A stretch of DNA of 64,000 bases from Azadirachta indica. Lineage: Eukaryota > Streptophyta > Magnoliopsida > Sapindales > Meliaceae. A model generated the notes under the pieces. It had not been told where the DNA came from. It made no database searches and saw nothing but the letters and a program-made list of their open reading frames with translations. How positions within the stretch are numbered: the stretch's first letter is position 1; every line of letters starts with the position of its first letter. Both the position numbers and the translations under genes were made by a program. This document shows positions 36,901 through 48,172 of this stretch, in pieces. The stretch is taken from contig CM040450.1 of assembly GCA_022749755.1 (NCBI GenBank), forward strand, positions 937,452-1,001,451. The letters are read 5' to 3'.

Positions 36901-37522
36901 CCAATACTCCACCTCACCAAAATAATGCAGTTTTCCTACATCAATACATTTGATCAATTATAGCTTATAGCTATTTTGATATTGATATAATTGTTTTCAT
37001 AAATTTCAACAACTCTTGAGATATTATTAAAAAAATTTAGTATAATTTTTAGATTTTTATTGATTTTAATTGATCCTTGTTAATAAACACATAGTATCAT
37101 CTAAAAGGGTTTTTAACCTAGAACGATCTTGGTTGACATTTGATATGATAAGAGTTAGAATGTATGAATTTGTCTAATTCCATGACAAGTATGCATAAAA
37201 AAGAATATGATACTAGTAACCAAGGAGTAATTTAAAACAATTAATACTGAAATACTTTAACAATTTATTTTAGAAGTTAATAAAAAATTATCATTGGAAT
37301 AACTATTACAATAATTTGGAATACAGATTTTTTATTTTAATCTTAAATAAAAATAAAAACTGAAAGGTTTTCCATTAAAAAAGCTCATGGACTTTGACAT
37401 ATTCTCAAGATCCATTCTAAATCTCGCAACAACCTTCTTACCAAGTAAAATGCTCTTTTAATTTATTTAGTTTGACTTATTCTTGCTTTTATCTATATCA
37501 CAAATCAAAACAACAATTTTAA
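36901..37522. other. Upstream region of the X8 gene
   Basis: AT-rich DNA without recognised transposon sequence. It is presumably the promoter region of the X8-domain gene. No specific regulatory motif other than the TATA box below was identified. Confidence 0.45.
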
Positions 37523-37530
37523 TATAAATA
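37523..37530 (+). promoter_or_regulatory. TATA box of the X8-domain gene
   Basis: tataaata lies 76 bp before the start codon, leaving room for a short leader. It is the only good TATA match close to this gene. Confidence 0.6.
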
Positions 37531-37605
37531 AGTATAGATTCTACGCACTTGTATCTCATAGAATAAAAGGAATTTTTCATTAGTATTGTAGATCAAGAGA
37601 AGATA

Positions 37606-38127
37606 ATGGGAAGCACTGATAACGTTATTGTTTTGGCAAGCTTTGTCCTTTGCCTATTGTTGCTAGCAACCACTCCATGCTTCGCTACAACACCCATTGG
37701 CTCCACACCTGAGCCAGACAAAGGAACTCTAGGAATTCAAAATAGAGATGATGGCAAGCAATGGTGTGTTCCAAAGGGAAACACTGACGAAAAACTCCTA
37801 CAAGAGGCAATTGACTTTGTGTGCAGCCAAGGTATTGATTGCAAGCCAATTCAACCAGGTGGCCCTTGCTTTGAACCCAACACCAAGGACGATCATGCTA
37901 GGTATGCCATGCATGCTTATTATGCTGCTAAAGGTCGCAACGCTGCCGTGTGCGATTTCAAGGGAATTGGAAATCTAATCAGCCTTAACCCAAGTAATTA
38001 AGCAAATCACTTTGTTATTTTTCTAATGCTTCTATTAAGATTTGATATATACACTCATTTATTTTCAATCTTCTCTTACTTTTTTGTTTTTGTGTTTACA
38101 GGCCATGGAGGCTGCATATTCCCCTAA
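37606..38127 (+). CDS. Secreted X8/CBM43-domain protein (Ole e 10-like), two exons
   Basis: Exon 1 is 37,606-37,993 and exon 2 is 38,102-38,127, split by a 108-bp gt...ag intron; the predicted protein is 137 residues. Residues 1-27 form a hydrophobic signal peptide ending near CFA. The X8 domain (about 52-137) begins KQWCVPKG, continues with AIDFVCSQGIDCKPI, GGPCFEPNT, HARYAMHAYY and AAVCDFKG, and is completed across the intron by NPSHGGCIFP. All six expected cysteines are present. Without splicing the last cysteine would be lost, which supports the intron. The family binds beta-1,3-glucan (callose) in the cell wall or at plasmodesmata. This protein has no C-terminal GPI signal and no glucanase domain, so a short secreted Ole e 10-type protein fits best. 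No defect is visible. It lies inside the 13.1-kb interval between inverted-repeat arms. Confidence 0.92.
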
Positions 38128-38815
38128 GGTCATGTATACTTTGGAATTTGTAGAAGGGCTACCTGCGCAACTCCTATTTTATTTTTATACTTTATGCAAT
38201 AATTATTTATTCCTTTCATTTGTATCAATCAATTTCAAATGAAAGAATGCTTTTGGTAATGGAATTTAATTTGCTACTTTTTTAATCAATAATTATTGAA
38301 AAATTGGTATTTTATAATCAATTAAACTATAACACAACAACCTTAAATATAGAAGTAAATTAATTTTATGTAGAAAACTAAATGAGCTAAGTATGAGTTC
38401 ATCCTATATGTGATTGCGAAGGAAATCTAACATTTACCATAACTTTGAATGCAAAATTTACAAAGAAAAAGGGACATGATTCATCTTGATTTTTAATATT
38501 AAACATGGAAGCATAATAGATATAATTTTCTTTCATACAAATTTGTAGAAATAAATTATATTGAGCGGATGCAACTAGAGTAATAAAAGAAAAAAAAAGT
38601 TAATGCAAAAAATGAAAATAAAAAAATAAAATGATGGCATTAGTTTTTTCCTTTTACTCTTCAATGAACAATAGTAGAAGAGGCGCAAAGATGCAATCTT
38701 TTTTCTTTTGGAAAAAAAAAAAAACTAAAGCAATTTTTTGCTTTTAAGATAATCATTAAGAAATAAATCTAAGGGAAATACTAAATATGAAAAGAATGAG
38801 TTAAGAAAAAGCAAT
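38128..38815. other. 3' flank of the X8 gene, AT-rich
   Basis: No further exon or repeat was recognised. A poly-A-rich stretch lies near 38,580-38,730. Confidence 0.5.
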
Positions 38816-38995
38816 AGAAATTGTGGAAGAGGAACTATACTACATCAAAAGAATGTTCGTTCGCATTTGCTTGGTTAATATTTTAGTACCCCATCATTAA
38901 AAGAAAAGATCGCCTTTTTTAGAGCAATTATGCTTATGCCTTTGCAATGCCAATTGTAGTCTATCACTAAAAAAGTTTTTTTTTTAATATATAAT
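38816..38995 (+). mobile_element. Third, short fragment of the GRF repeat (5' part only)
   Basis: gaaattgtggaagaggaac...ccccatcattaaaagaaaagatcgcc...aattatgcttatgcctttgcaatgccaa matches 40,230-40,400 of copy B, including the segment before the coding part, then stops. It is a direct repeat of the start of copy B about 1.4 kb upstream of it. Confidence 0.6.
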
Positions 38996-40230
38996 ATCTG
39001 TCAAGAAATATACTTCATGACAACAATTTTCTATCAAAGAAGGTCTATTCATTAACCATTGACAAAAATTGTACCTCATAATTTCGTAACAAAATCGTGA
39101 TCTATCACAACTTTGTGATATATGATTATCACAAATTTATGATAACTTTTGTCTTTATCAAGAATTCATCAAGAATTCTTGATTTAATATAATCAAAAAA
39201 TGTCTGCATTCAGGTTTTCACTTTTTTATGTTTAAATAGTTTTTATGCTTTTTTTTGTCAAGTTTTTTAAATTGTCCTTTTTTTCCTTTTTTCTTTGAAT
39301 TTTTTTTATTTGTTTAGTTTTTCACTATTAGTTAAGGTCATTGATTTCAATATTTTGTTAATTTTCATTCAAAATTATTATTGATTAACATAAATAAATT
39401 AACTAAAACGCAACAAATAATAAAATAAAATTGCAATAATATTATTATAAATATTAATCATAATTTTACATAAAATCAAACATTTCAACATCCCAATCTT
39501 AAATTTTAATTTTAATTAACACAACAGCTGAAAAAATATACTACAAATAACAATGTAAATTAAATTTTAATTCAATTAACACAATAAGAATTACAAATAC
39601 TAAAGCTTATAAACAGAATGGCTTATTCAACCCTGATTTCATCCAACTCCTCTTTGGTATAATTCTCTTTTGCACGTAGACCTAGATCTGTAATTGTTAA
39701 GAAAATTTTGAAGTGATCAACATCCATAAGAAATAACTAGTCCCAAATGCTAAGTGTTTGATAAGTTTTCGTCACTTATTTTCATTTACACATTTAAGTT
39801 TTGTTTAGTATTAATTAATTAAAAAGATAGAGTGAGAAAGATATAGAGATAACGGATCAAGTAACTGAATAATTAATCTTGCCTATCTCTTAAAACGTAC
39901 AACAAAATTAAGATCACTAACATCTTTTAAAGATTTTCCAATAAACGTCTCTTTGCATCTACCATTGGACTTCTTCCCAACTAAGCTGCAATGATAATCA
40001 ACAGGACAACCCGATCTGGTTCAATAATCTAACCACCACAATGTAGAAGAGCAAAAACAACCAAAGCTATTAACAGAGAAAAATATGCCGCATTTAAATG
40101 ACAAAAAAAATCCAAAATTTTTCAGCAATCTAACTGAAAATTCTTATGTACGGCTACAAATTTTTTCAGCAAAGTTCCACACAGCAATAGAAAATGGCAA
40201 AGGCAGTAACAGTATAGCCTATAGTAGCAA
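38996..40230. other. AT-rich DNA between GRF repeat fragments
   Basis: Short inverted motifs around tatcacaaa/tttgtgata occur near 39,100-39,150. No gene was recognised. The 114-codon plus frame starting at 40,085 overlaps the GRF repeat and is not protein-like. Confidence 0.45.
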
Positions 40231-41805
40231 AAAATTGCGGAAGAGCAAACTTACTGCACCAGAAGAATGCCGGTTCCCTTTTGTTTGCACTAATTCCTCT
40301 AATACGCCCCTGTTGTTTGGTAATATCCAATTAAGCCTTTGTAAAAAGAAAACGTCACTTTTCGAGAGTAATTATGCTTATACCTTTGCAATGCCAACTG
40401 TTATCTATCAACTATCACTTGTTAGCTAATCCAACAAAATAAAGTTACATAAATGCCTTTAGCAAAAGTTAAGCAATTGATTTAATAATATTTGTATTAT
40501 TTTATTTGAAATGTAGGAAAAATAACTTGTATCATTTTTTTTTGCCTTGATTTTTGAAAAATGACATGGAAAAGGGTGCTAGAAGTGAATTACTAAAATA
40601 TGCTTTGGTAAATATAAAAATAAAAACTTGATTTTTGTCATCAATGGAAAATCAAGAAGTTGGAGATAGGTCCAACAATCATGAACAGCAAATAAATTTG
40701 AAGCCTTTAGGAATAGTAGAAATGAATATTGAAAACAATGGCTTCATTTTCTTCATTCCTTTTGCAAATTTTTGAATTATTGTTTTTCAATTCTCCTACT
40801 CTAAAAAACACATGGTCTTTCATACTTCCAACACAACAATACAAGGAAAACACCAATAAACTTCAATGAATCTTTGAACAATACAAATGAATGTTGAAAT
40901 GATAAAATTTAGAAACGATTTATGTATATGTGGAAGAAAGGTTGCAGTATGTATTTTTAAGTCCCATAAAGACCTCAGCAAACTTTTATTTTCTTACATG
41001 CTGGAGGCAAGTTATGGATGTTTTTGCTATTGGAAGCCAACTAGTTATGATTTCAATCGTCATATGCTAACAAATTATGTGTTGAACGAGAATAGTGCAA
41101 ATATTCGCGATCTTAATGGTGGAATTATCAATTTAAAAGGTAGGTTTTGTGCAGGTTTTGTCGATATGGTGTAAAGGCTAGAATTAAAGTGTTAAAGAGT
41201 TCAAGAAATCCAAACAAGCTATATTTCTATTGCAATAAAAGAGAGGATTGTGGGTATTTTAGGTTCTAGAAACCAAATAAGTAGGAAATAAATGATAATA
41301 TAGGAGAGATGGCAACATTGAACATCATTTCAAGTAATGCAAGCCCAAATATATCATACTATTGCTGTGCATTTATATAGGTATAACTGTGGAACACTCA
41401 AATTCAACTTGTACCTTTTGAAGATCATGGATAACAAAGAATGTAATTGTATTCAAAACAAGGCAATGATGCATCTTCTTTGATACAACTTTAATAGTAA
41501 GTTAGAATTAAAATATTAACTGTAAACAATTAGAAAACAAGATAAACCATCAAAATGCCCAAAATATGTTTGTTTTGTATCTTGTCACATGTAATCTTCA
41601 ACCAACTAAGCAAGTTGTAACACAATGCCTTTTATCTGCTGTACATTTTAAGTTGCCCTACACCTTAGTGTGTACCGCAAAACCAAACAACATTCTTGTC
41701 CTAGAGGATGATAGATCGTTATTCATGCCGCATTTTTTAGAGTTTGTTTTTGCTTTAGGCGGATTGTGTTGAGTGGTACGAGCTTAATTGTGTCTTCCAC
41801 TTCTT
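40231..41805 (+). mobile_element. GRF zinc-finger repeat, copy B (plus)
   Basis: Collinear with the minus-strand copy at 24,005-25,723. It starts near aaaattgcggaagagcaa and ends near gcttaattgtgtcttccac. Between the start and the GRF coding part it has a conserved noncoding leader of about 650 bp. No terminal inverted repeat or target duplication was detected by eye, so the class of element is open. Confidence 0.65.
40887..41267 (+). pseudogene. Two tandem GRF-type zinc fingers, frameshifted
   Basis: The first frame (from 40,887) has LCICGRKVAV...LLFSYMLEASYGCFCYWKP, a GRF finger (C-x-C-G ... F-x-C ... C-x-Y/F-W) whose third cysteine has become Tyr. After a frameshift near 41,145, a second finger reads CRFCRYGVKARIKVLKSS, then NPNKLYFYCNKREDCGYF, with its cysteines in place, ending at a stop at 41,265-41,267. 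GRF fingers bind nucleic acid (single-stranded DNA in several proteins). A short ORF of 42 codons before it, starting MASFSSFLLQIF near 40,740, is also preserved in outline in copy A. No function can be assigned. Confidence 0.7.
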
Positions 41806-42220
41806 AAACTAAAAGAAAAAATGGAAGCATTAATTTGAATAGTACACAATTACTATGAAATGAATAAGTAAAAATAATAGACAACAATTTTGGTTTTATA
41901 CGAAGGACAGATATGGCATTGCTTGATTTTCTTACTTCTTGTACCAAAAGCATAAACCACTTTAATAACTTTGAAAAACAAGATTTAATTGTTGATTGTA
42001 TCAATAACATGACATGAAAGTGACATATTTTAGTAAGTGCATATCTTCTATTAAGAGCAAGTTTGCATGCATTTAGTACATTTGGTGGTGTATTAACTCT
42101 TTTCATAACGGGCCTCGTTTAGATATCTCTTTTATTGTATTTTGGCTTATCAGCCTTAACAATTATTTTTAAAGGCTTCAAATATGGCTGATTAGTTCTT
42201 GGCCATGGTAACGTGTTGAA
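41806..42220. other. Spacer, no recognised feature
   Basis: A 100-codon minus frame (41,804-42,106) was examined and has no recognisable content. Confidence 0.45.
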
Positions 42221-43390
42221 TTACCTCCCTAAGCTTTAGACGAATTACCCACTTCCCCTTGAGTTTAAAAAAAGCTCTTTAACCCCTCACCATTAGGTTA
42301 GTCTTAAAAATAAAAAAAATGCTGGTGAGATGATATAATGATGGGTTATAGATATCATGATTTCTAATTTTGATATTTTCTTTTTAACTTCTAATTCAAA
42401 AAATAGATGACATTAAAGTAAACTTTAGAAGCTTGAGGTTGACTCTACATAATTTCTTTTGGTTCTATTTGGCGTTATAAAATTGCACCTAAACGAGTGC
42501 TTTTGATATGTCTGTAGTGCTAAGTGATAGATAACGTAGGTTTTTTATTTTTAGCTTACATTCAATGCTATAAAAACCTTTCATTGCAACAACAAAGAAG
42601 TACTATTTGTGGAAGAGTCTACAAACTCATGGCATGGTCATCTTTCAATGTAAGCCTTCTTCTTCAACACAGGGTGTAAAAATCACCAATTATAAGTTTA
42701 AGAGATCACATTTTTTTATGGGCTTTATAGAATGAAAAAATGGGTTATGGTTAAGTAGAAAATAGATTTTATTAAGACTGAAAAATGGCTTTCGTTGACA
42801 AATGTTATCAAAATGGAATGTTTGTTTGTCTTGTCTACATTGTTATGATGTTTATGAAAAGGGCCTTTCGATATGTATTGTAATATATTATGGGTTTGTT
42901 AGATTTAAGATTGTTTAAAAAAAAATGGGTTTTTTAACTTGTTCATCTAATTTCTTTTTTAATTTTGATATATATAAAAGCATCTCATGTTATATTAAAA
43001 AAAAAAGGTTGTGGTGAAACTAGAATGTGTAGGTGTGTATGATCAGTTGGGTATATTTGCAAGTGTTGTTTTTTTTTTCGTATAGATAATGAGCATTTTT
43101 TATTGAATGGAACCAACTATTGGAGAGCTTCTTATAGTTACAAATTTTCAATTTTGAGTTCATAACAGACAAAATTTGTCTTATTATTTTAAGTATTAAT
43201 TTAGTAAATTTGTCATTTATGAATTTAAAAACCATAAGTTAGTATCATGGATCCATAAATCTTTATTAAGTTTACAATATTGGCCTATAAGTCATTTATA
43301 ATGGTATAAAGGTAATGACACTTCAAAAAGCCATTTTTGACACAAACAAACCTAAGGGAAGTGGGTAATTTGACTAAACCTGAGGGGTAA
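42221..43390. mobile_element. Nonautonomous TIR DNA transposon, about 1.17 kb
   Basis: The left end is ttacctccctaagctttaga, continuing cgaattacccacttcccc. The reverse complement of the right end is ttacccctcaggtttagtca, continuing aattacccacttccc. Inverted repeats of at least 45 bp therefore bound it. The interior is noncoding and AT-rich. The ends resemble plant Mutator-like MITEs, but no target duplication was confirmed, so the superfamily is tentative. Confidence 0.6.
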
Positions 43391-43522
43391 AAGAAAAAAT
43401 TTCTATTTTTTAAAGGCTTTAAATCTAGTAGATGAGTTATTGGCTATAGTAATGTGTATGTTAGTGGATCAATTAGTTATAGTTGAATAGATGGCTAAAC
43501 AATACTAGAAATATGACCATCA

Positions 43523-44944
43523 AATGAGCGAGTATTTTACTCATGAATCAATGGCCTTTGACATAAAATATTTGCTTAATTCCTCAAGCCATGTTATTAG
43601 TTGATGAATTTTTGTGTTCATGTGTAGGAAGGAGGAAGAATACGGTGACCAAGCCAAAAAAGAAAAAAACTTTGGGACCAAAACACAAGAGATAGAGGAC
43701 CCAAATGCTAGAAACATAAAAGTGGGCAGCACTAAGCATGGTATACTTGCACCACGTGCCTCTAAATCAAGCATCAGGGAAGGCAGGATAAGAGGCGCAT
43801 TTGTGCCGCTTACTATGCATCCATTGGGGATCCTTCCCATAGGTGTGTCGACCATCCCTGCCTATGCCAAACGCTACACATTCGTACCTTTTTGTCTTGG
43901 CAATGACATCCTTTGAAGCTTTTGAAGCCATTGGATCAAACATAGATGGCTAGATTTGGCTAATCCTATGTTTTCTTATTTTTGGGACATAAGCCACCAT
44001 TTCTAGAAGGGGAAAATATGATTTTTAGAGTGAAAAGGAGAAAAAGAAAGAGATTTCTACTTCTATCTCTTTAACTCATAATTTCCCTTGAATTTCATTT
44101 TGGATTGTTATTGTTTGTTGCATTTTGTTAATTGATGAGTTTAAAGATGATGTTGATGTTGGATTTTGATATGTTAGGCTAATTTCTATATTTTAAGGTC
44201 TTGATGTAACCTAGTTGGATTATGTTTTGATTGATTGGAAATTTGTTAATATAAGTATATTTTATTCATTTATGTTCTCTTGTACTTAAAGCTTATAATT
44301 TGTTGGAAAATGAGAATGAATTAATGCTTAAGAGAGACTAATTTGTCCATTAAGATTAAAAAAAAACATAATTTACAAACCTTGACATTTCAAGTGGATA
44401 TCGATGTTTGGAAAATCAAATCAATTTAAGAGATGTCAAGAAACCAAGAAGTAATTGAGTCTGTAGATGTTAATAACTGGTAGAGCTAAAAAAATGTTTG
44501 ATCAATGCAAGTCAAATTGGGATAAAGCCTAGGTAGGTTATATATAGAATCTGGTTAAACAATTAGGAGAAGTAATCAGGTTAAATGATAACTAGTAATT
44601 AGTTAATTAAAACATTAAGTATTAGCAATTCCCTATTAAGATAAACGTTGTAACAATTAGGTGAAATTAAGGCCCTAGGACAATTTCCATATCAATTTCA
44701 CTCACTTGCTTTATTACTTTTATTTTCTATTTGCTATTCTTATTTTAAATTAGCAAATCTAGTTTATTACTTTGTTATTTCCTCCTCTTAAACTTAGATT
44801 GCCTAGATAAAGTTGATTTTTCATAATTATAGTAATTACTTTAAAACTTGAAAAACTCAGTCCACGTAGGTACAACAACCATTTTTCTTATATTTTACTA
44901 CTTGTATAACCCTATATACTTGAGGATTACGTAGAATTATAACA
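43523..44944 (+). mobile_element. Athila-like gypsy 5' LTR, plus strand
   Basis: About 1.42 kb, collinear with 20,532-21,993. It begins tgagcgagtattttactcat, a changed form of the family's start palindrome, and ends agaattataaca just before the primer site. The 100-codon frames on both strands at 43,541-43,916 lie inside the LTR and are not genes. Confidence 0.78.
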
Positions 44945-44951
44945 AGTTTTT

Positions 44952-44970
44952 AGTGCCGTTGTTGGGAATT
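44952..44970 (+). other. tRNA-Asp type primer binding site
   Basis: agtgccgttgttgggaattg is close to the expected tggcgccgttgccgggaattg. It is better preserved than the one at 22,000-22,020. Confidence 0.7.
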
Positions 44971-45159
44971 GACAATTTTTTAATTTTACTAATATTACAA
45001 TTGCGTAATACTGATTGCAATTCAGGCTTTTATTTTTTATTTAATTAATTTATGCTTTATTTTGAAGTTTGTAGGTGCATGTGATGAGCTTATAACCTTG
45101 AACTTATTACTTTTAACCTAGAAATTGAATGAACTATTAACTGATTAAAGAAGGAAAAA

Positions 45160-45747
45160 AGGAATCAATATAGAGTTCTAACAGACAAAGGAAATCAAAG
45201 CCCACCGCCACAACTACAACAACCAAGAACGTTTGTGATTACTTTAGGTCAGCTGTTAATGATAATTATTTGGGGATTTTTCGGTGAGCAATCAATGCCA
45301 ACAACTTTGAGCTTGAACCTACATTGGTAAACATGGTCTAGCAAAATCAATATAGGAGTTTATGTCATGAAGACCCCAATATTCATTTGGCTATGCTTTT
45401 GGAAGTGTGCAACACCATCAAGATGAACATAGTAAACAAAGACTTGATCTAAATAAAGTTGTTCCTTTTTCATTGAGGGACAAGGTTGCAGGTTGGTTGC
45501 AATCTTTACAACCGAGTAGTATTAATACATGAAAAGAATTAGTAGAGAAGTTCTTCACAAAGTTCTTCCCAAAATCGAAGACTTTGCAACTAGGGGCGAG
45601 AGAGCATAATTCAAATAGTTGAAATTTAAAGCCTTTGTATCAATCTTGGAAGTGATTCAAGGAATTGATTAGAAAGTATCCTCACCATGGGTACCAATAT
45701 TAGCGTCAGATACAATTGTTCTATAATGTATTAAATGGGAAAACTTA
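45160..45747 (+). pseudogene. Athila-like gag, decayed and cut by copia
   Basis: Parallel to 22,229-22,760. The conserved segment coding 'K-D-P-N-I-H-L-A-M' (about 45,385-45,410) and the 'S-L-R-D-K' region (about 45,475) are recognisable among stops and shifts. Homology ends at about 45,748, where copia sequence begins. Confidence 0.65.
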
Positions 45748-45748
45748 T

Positions 45749-46285
45749 TTGTTGAGAGGAACTAGTTATAAAGAAACTATTTCTCCATAAAATTTCCTTT
45801 ACTTTCATAGCAACCAAACAAAGTTTTCTAAATCTTTACTTGGTATTAGAGCCTACAAATAGCCAACGCCAATCCAAACCTAATTCTAAATCATATACTG
45901 CAATTTCTTTTGTTGTTTCAACAAAACTCGATGGGAACAATTGTCTCACTATGTATTTGAGGAAATGGCCTTGAGGATATCATCAATGGAGTTTGATCAA
46001 GGCATGTGCAGATTCTTCACGATAGCAGTGACAATCAACTGATTGAGAATCCTGAGTTTAATATTTGGAAAAGAGAAGATAAGCTACTCCTTGGTTGGTT
46101 ACTATCTTCTATGAATGAAGCAATCTTAAGCTTGATAATCAGATGTAAATCTTCTCATGATGTATGGCTTGCATTAGAAAAACAATGTGGATCTCAGTCT
46201 AAAGCAAGAACTATTCAGCTTAGATTTCAGCTATAAACTAGGAAATATGGATCTACTATGGCTGAATACTTTCTTAAAAAAGAAA
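45749..46285 (+). mobile_element. Ty1/copia 5' fragment 1: LTR end, primer site and partial gag
   Basis: The LTR 3' end (ttgttgagaggaactagtt...) is followed by the primer site tggtattagagc (45,841-45,852). A gag with NPEFNIWKREDKLLLGWLLS and SSHDVWLALEKQCGSQSKAR (46,060-46,210) follows, the UBN2/copia gag pattern. The reading frame changes near 46,000. It stops after 'MAEYFLKK', where another LTR begins. It matches 50,390-50,890. Confidence 0.85.
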
Positions 46286-46670
46286 AGCGACACAGTCGGG
46301 ATAGCAGGTGGGATAAAAATACTTTGTTGAATACCGAATCTCGTTCAATTCTTTGACTTAGTGAGTCAGATAAGCGTTCTAACAAATGAGATTATATGTC
46401 GTTCTAACTCGAACGACTCGAAACACGAGTGTCAAGATAATAATCCCATGAGGGACAAAATTAAAGGGAAATATTTTATTTAATAAAAGATTATTTCAAA
46501 ACAATAATATAAGTTCTCTATATATAGTAGAGATAATTCAACATTACAAATCAACTCAAATAAGGAAAGGAACTCCTATTTAAATAAGAAAATTAAAAAT
46601 TAAATAACAAAATTAAATTGATAAGAATAAAAGACTTTCTAAACTAATTGAATTCTAAAATTGTCCTACA
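46286..46670 (-). mobile_element. LTR of an unclassified retrotransposon, minus strand
   Basis: On the minus strand a polypurine tract (agagaaggggaatctga) is followed by TGTAGGACAATTTT, a typical LTR start. A TATA-like tatatatagag lies inside. The inner end is not exactly placed. It lies downstream (minus strand) of the ORF at 46,655-47,404, so it is a 3' LTR. The other end of the element is lost where inverted-repeat arm 2 begins. Confidence 0.55.
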
Positions 46671-47404
46671 TCAGATTCCCCTTCTCTTTGAAAAAACTCG
46701 TCCTCGAGTTTTGTTTTGTCTGGCGGATAAAATTTGTAGTTCAACATTAAATCTTCTTTTGACTTAAAATAGTGGCTCTTCTCAGTAAATTTCTTTAAAA
46801 CTCGGAAGTACTTAAATTTTATCTTTTTTTTGCACTTGTGTGTGGCCCCTTGAAAAAATATATATTTGTAATAATAAATTACTTTCAAATTTCTTATAAC
46901 TTTTCCCAAGTATCGCTCAATGTACTCACCAATTAAATTTGTCTTAGTGGCTAAATTTTCCTCAAGGATAACCTTTCTGTTTTCGATATGAATAGGTAGA
47001 ACCATGTCAATAATAGGTGAATCTTTGACTTGAATTTCCTGTACATGCTCAATTTTTAAATTAAAATCACATAAGACCTCTTCTTGTACAATTTCTGGCA
47101 TGTCTTCAATTTTCTTTTGAAGCTCATCTTTAGACGGTATCTTATGGTCAACTTTAACTATGTTATTAGATATCTTATGAGCTACATTGTCAATAACATT
47201 TCTAATAACTCTATCAAAGTCAAGCTTTAGTTGCTTTTCAATTTCTTTGCCTAAGAAAATGGCATATGGTCGTGTATGGATAATATATGACGGCATTCGA
47301 TTTCTTATATCAGCATTGAACCATTTCAAAAATCTCTCAACTAAAAGCTTTTCACTCTCAGAAAAAAAATAAATGTCCATAAAAATCCTTAAACTCCATA
47401 GCAT
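46655..47404 (-). CDS. 249-codon ORF of unknown function beside the LTR
   Basis: The longest uninterrupted frame in the window. It is rich in Lys, Glu and Ile and has no CCHC finger, DDE, protease or reverse-transcriptase motif that I recognise. Its C-terminus KFYPPDKTKLEDEFFQ leads into Gly/Glu-rich residues encoded by the polypurine tract and stops just inside the LTR, as the last ORF of a gypsy-type polyprotein often does. The start codon lies at the edge of inverted-repeat arm 2, so the N-terminus is probably truncated. Treat it as a retrotransposon-derived fragment. Confidence 0.5.
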   Translation of the reverse strand: MLWSLRIFMDIYFFSESEKLLVERFLKWFNADIRNRMPSYIIHTRPYAIFLGKEIEKQLKLDFDRVIRNVIDNVAHKISNNIVKVDHKIPSKDELQKKIEDMPEIVQEEVLCDFNLKIEHVQEIQVKDSPIIDMVLPIHIENRKVILEENLATKTNLIGEYIERYLGKVIRNLKVIYYYKYIFFQGATHKCKKKIKFKYFRVLKKFTEKSHYFKSKEDLMLNYKFYPPDKTKLEDEFFQREGESDVGQF

Positions 47405-48123
47405 AAGATTTATTTTTGAAAGACAACAAAAAACAACTCTGTTTCAGGAGGATTGGAAAAAAATCTTATTTGTTTTAAAGAACAAAAAAAAAAAAGATAA
47501 GTTATTTAAAATCTTTTTTTAAGTAATCTCCAAGTGTTAGAGCCTTAAATCTTATGAGGGCAATATACTCGAAAATGGCTTTATATCAAGTTGACAGGTT
47601 ATGAGATTTACACAAGTCTACACGACAGGTCTTGACAAATTGAGATAAAAGTATCAGGCTACATTGCGGAGAGTGAAGCTAAACACTTCGAGAAAAATTA
47701 GTGTTCTGGAAATGTTATGAGAACATCAAAATCATTGATATGCACCCATATAACCCAGAACATCGCTATGAACAGGAATGGTACAGAAAGCAAGAAAGCA
47801 ATAATTGGGCTGTGCAATAGGTATCAATAATGAACAATATGGCTGAATACGAATATGGGCCGTGAGCTAGATGTCTCAAGGCGGTAGCGGGGCTATCGCT
47901 AAGGCCCTAAAAGGGGTGCACTTACTAGGATTGAGGCAAGGAAGAATTGGTCTTGATGAGGTGTCAAGCAAGAACCAAGTCAAGATGACTTAGCTGAGCA
48001 ATTCCTAGGCTTAAGGGTAGTGGCACACAAGATGACCTTAAGACCAGTTCATTTAACTAGGAAAATGCATAATGGTAGCATATGTGTGACATATGTGGCA
48101 CTAGCAACCAGGGTTGTTGGTTG

Positions 48124-48172
48124 CATATATATATATGTGTGTGTGCATATATATATATGTATATATATAAAG
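48124..48172. repeat. (AT)n/(GT)n microsatellite in arm 2
   Basis: Alternating catatat and gtgtgtg runs, the counterpart of 33,503-33,538 on the other strand. Confidence 0.85.

Noticed and set aside
43541..43916. Two overlapping 100-codon frames on opposite strands
   Set aside because: Both lie in an LTR; the matching LTR at 20.5-22 kb does not preserve them.
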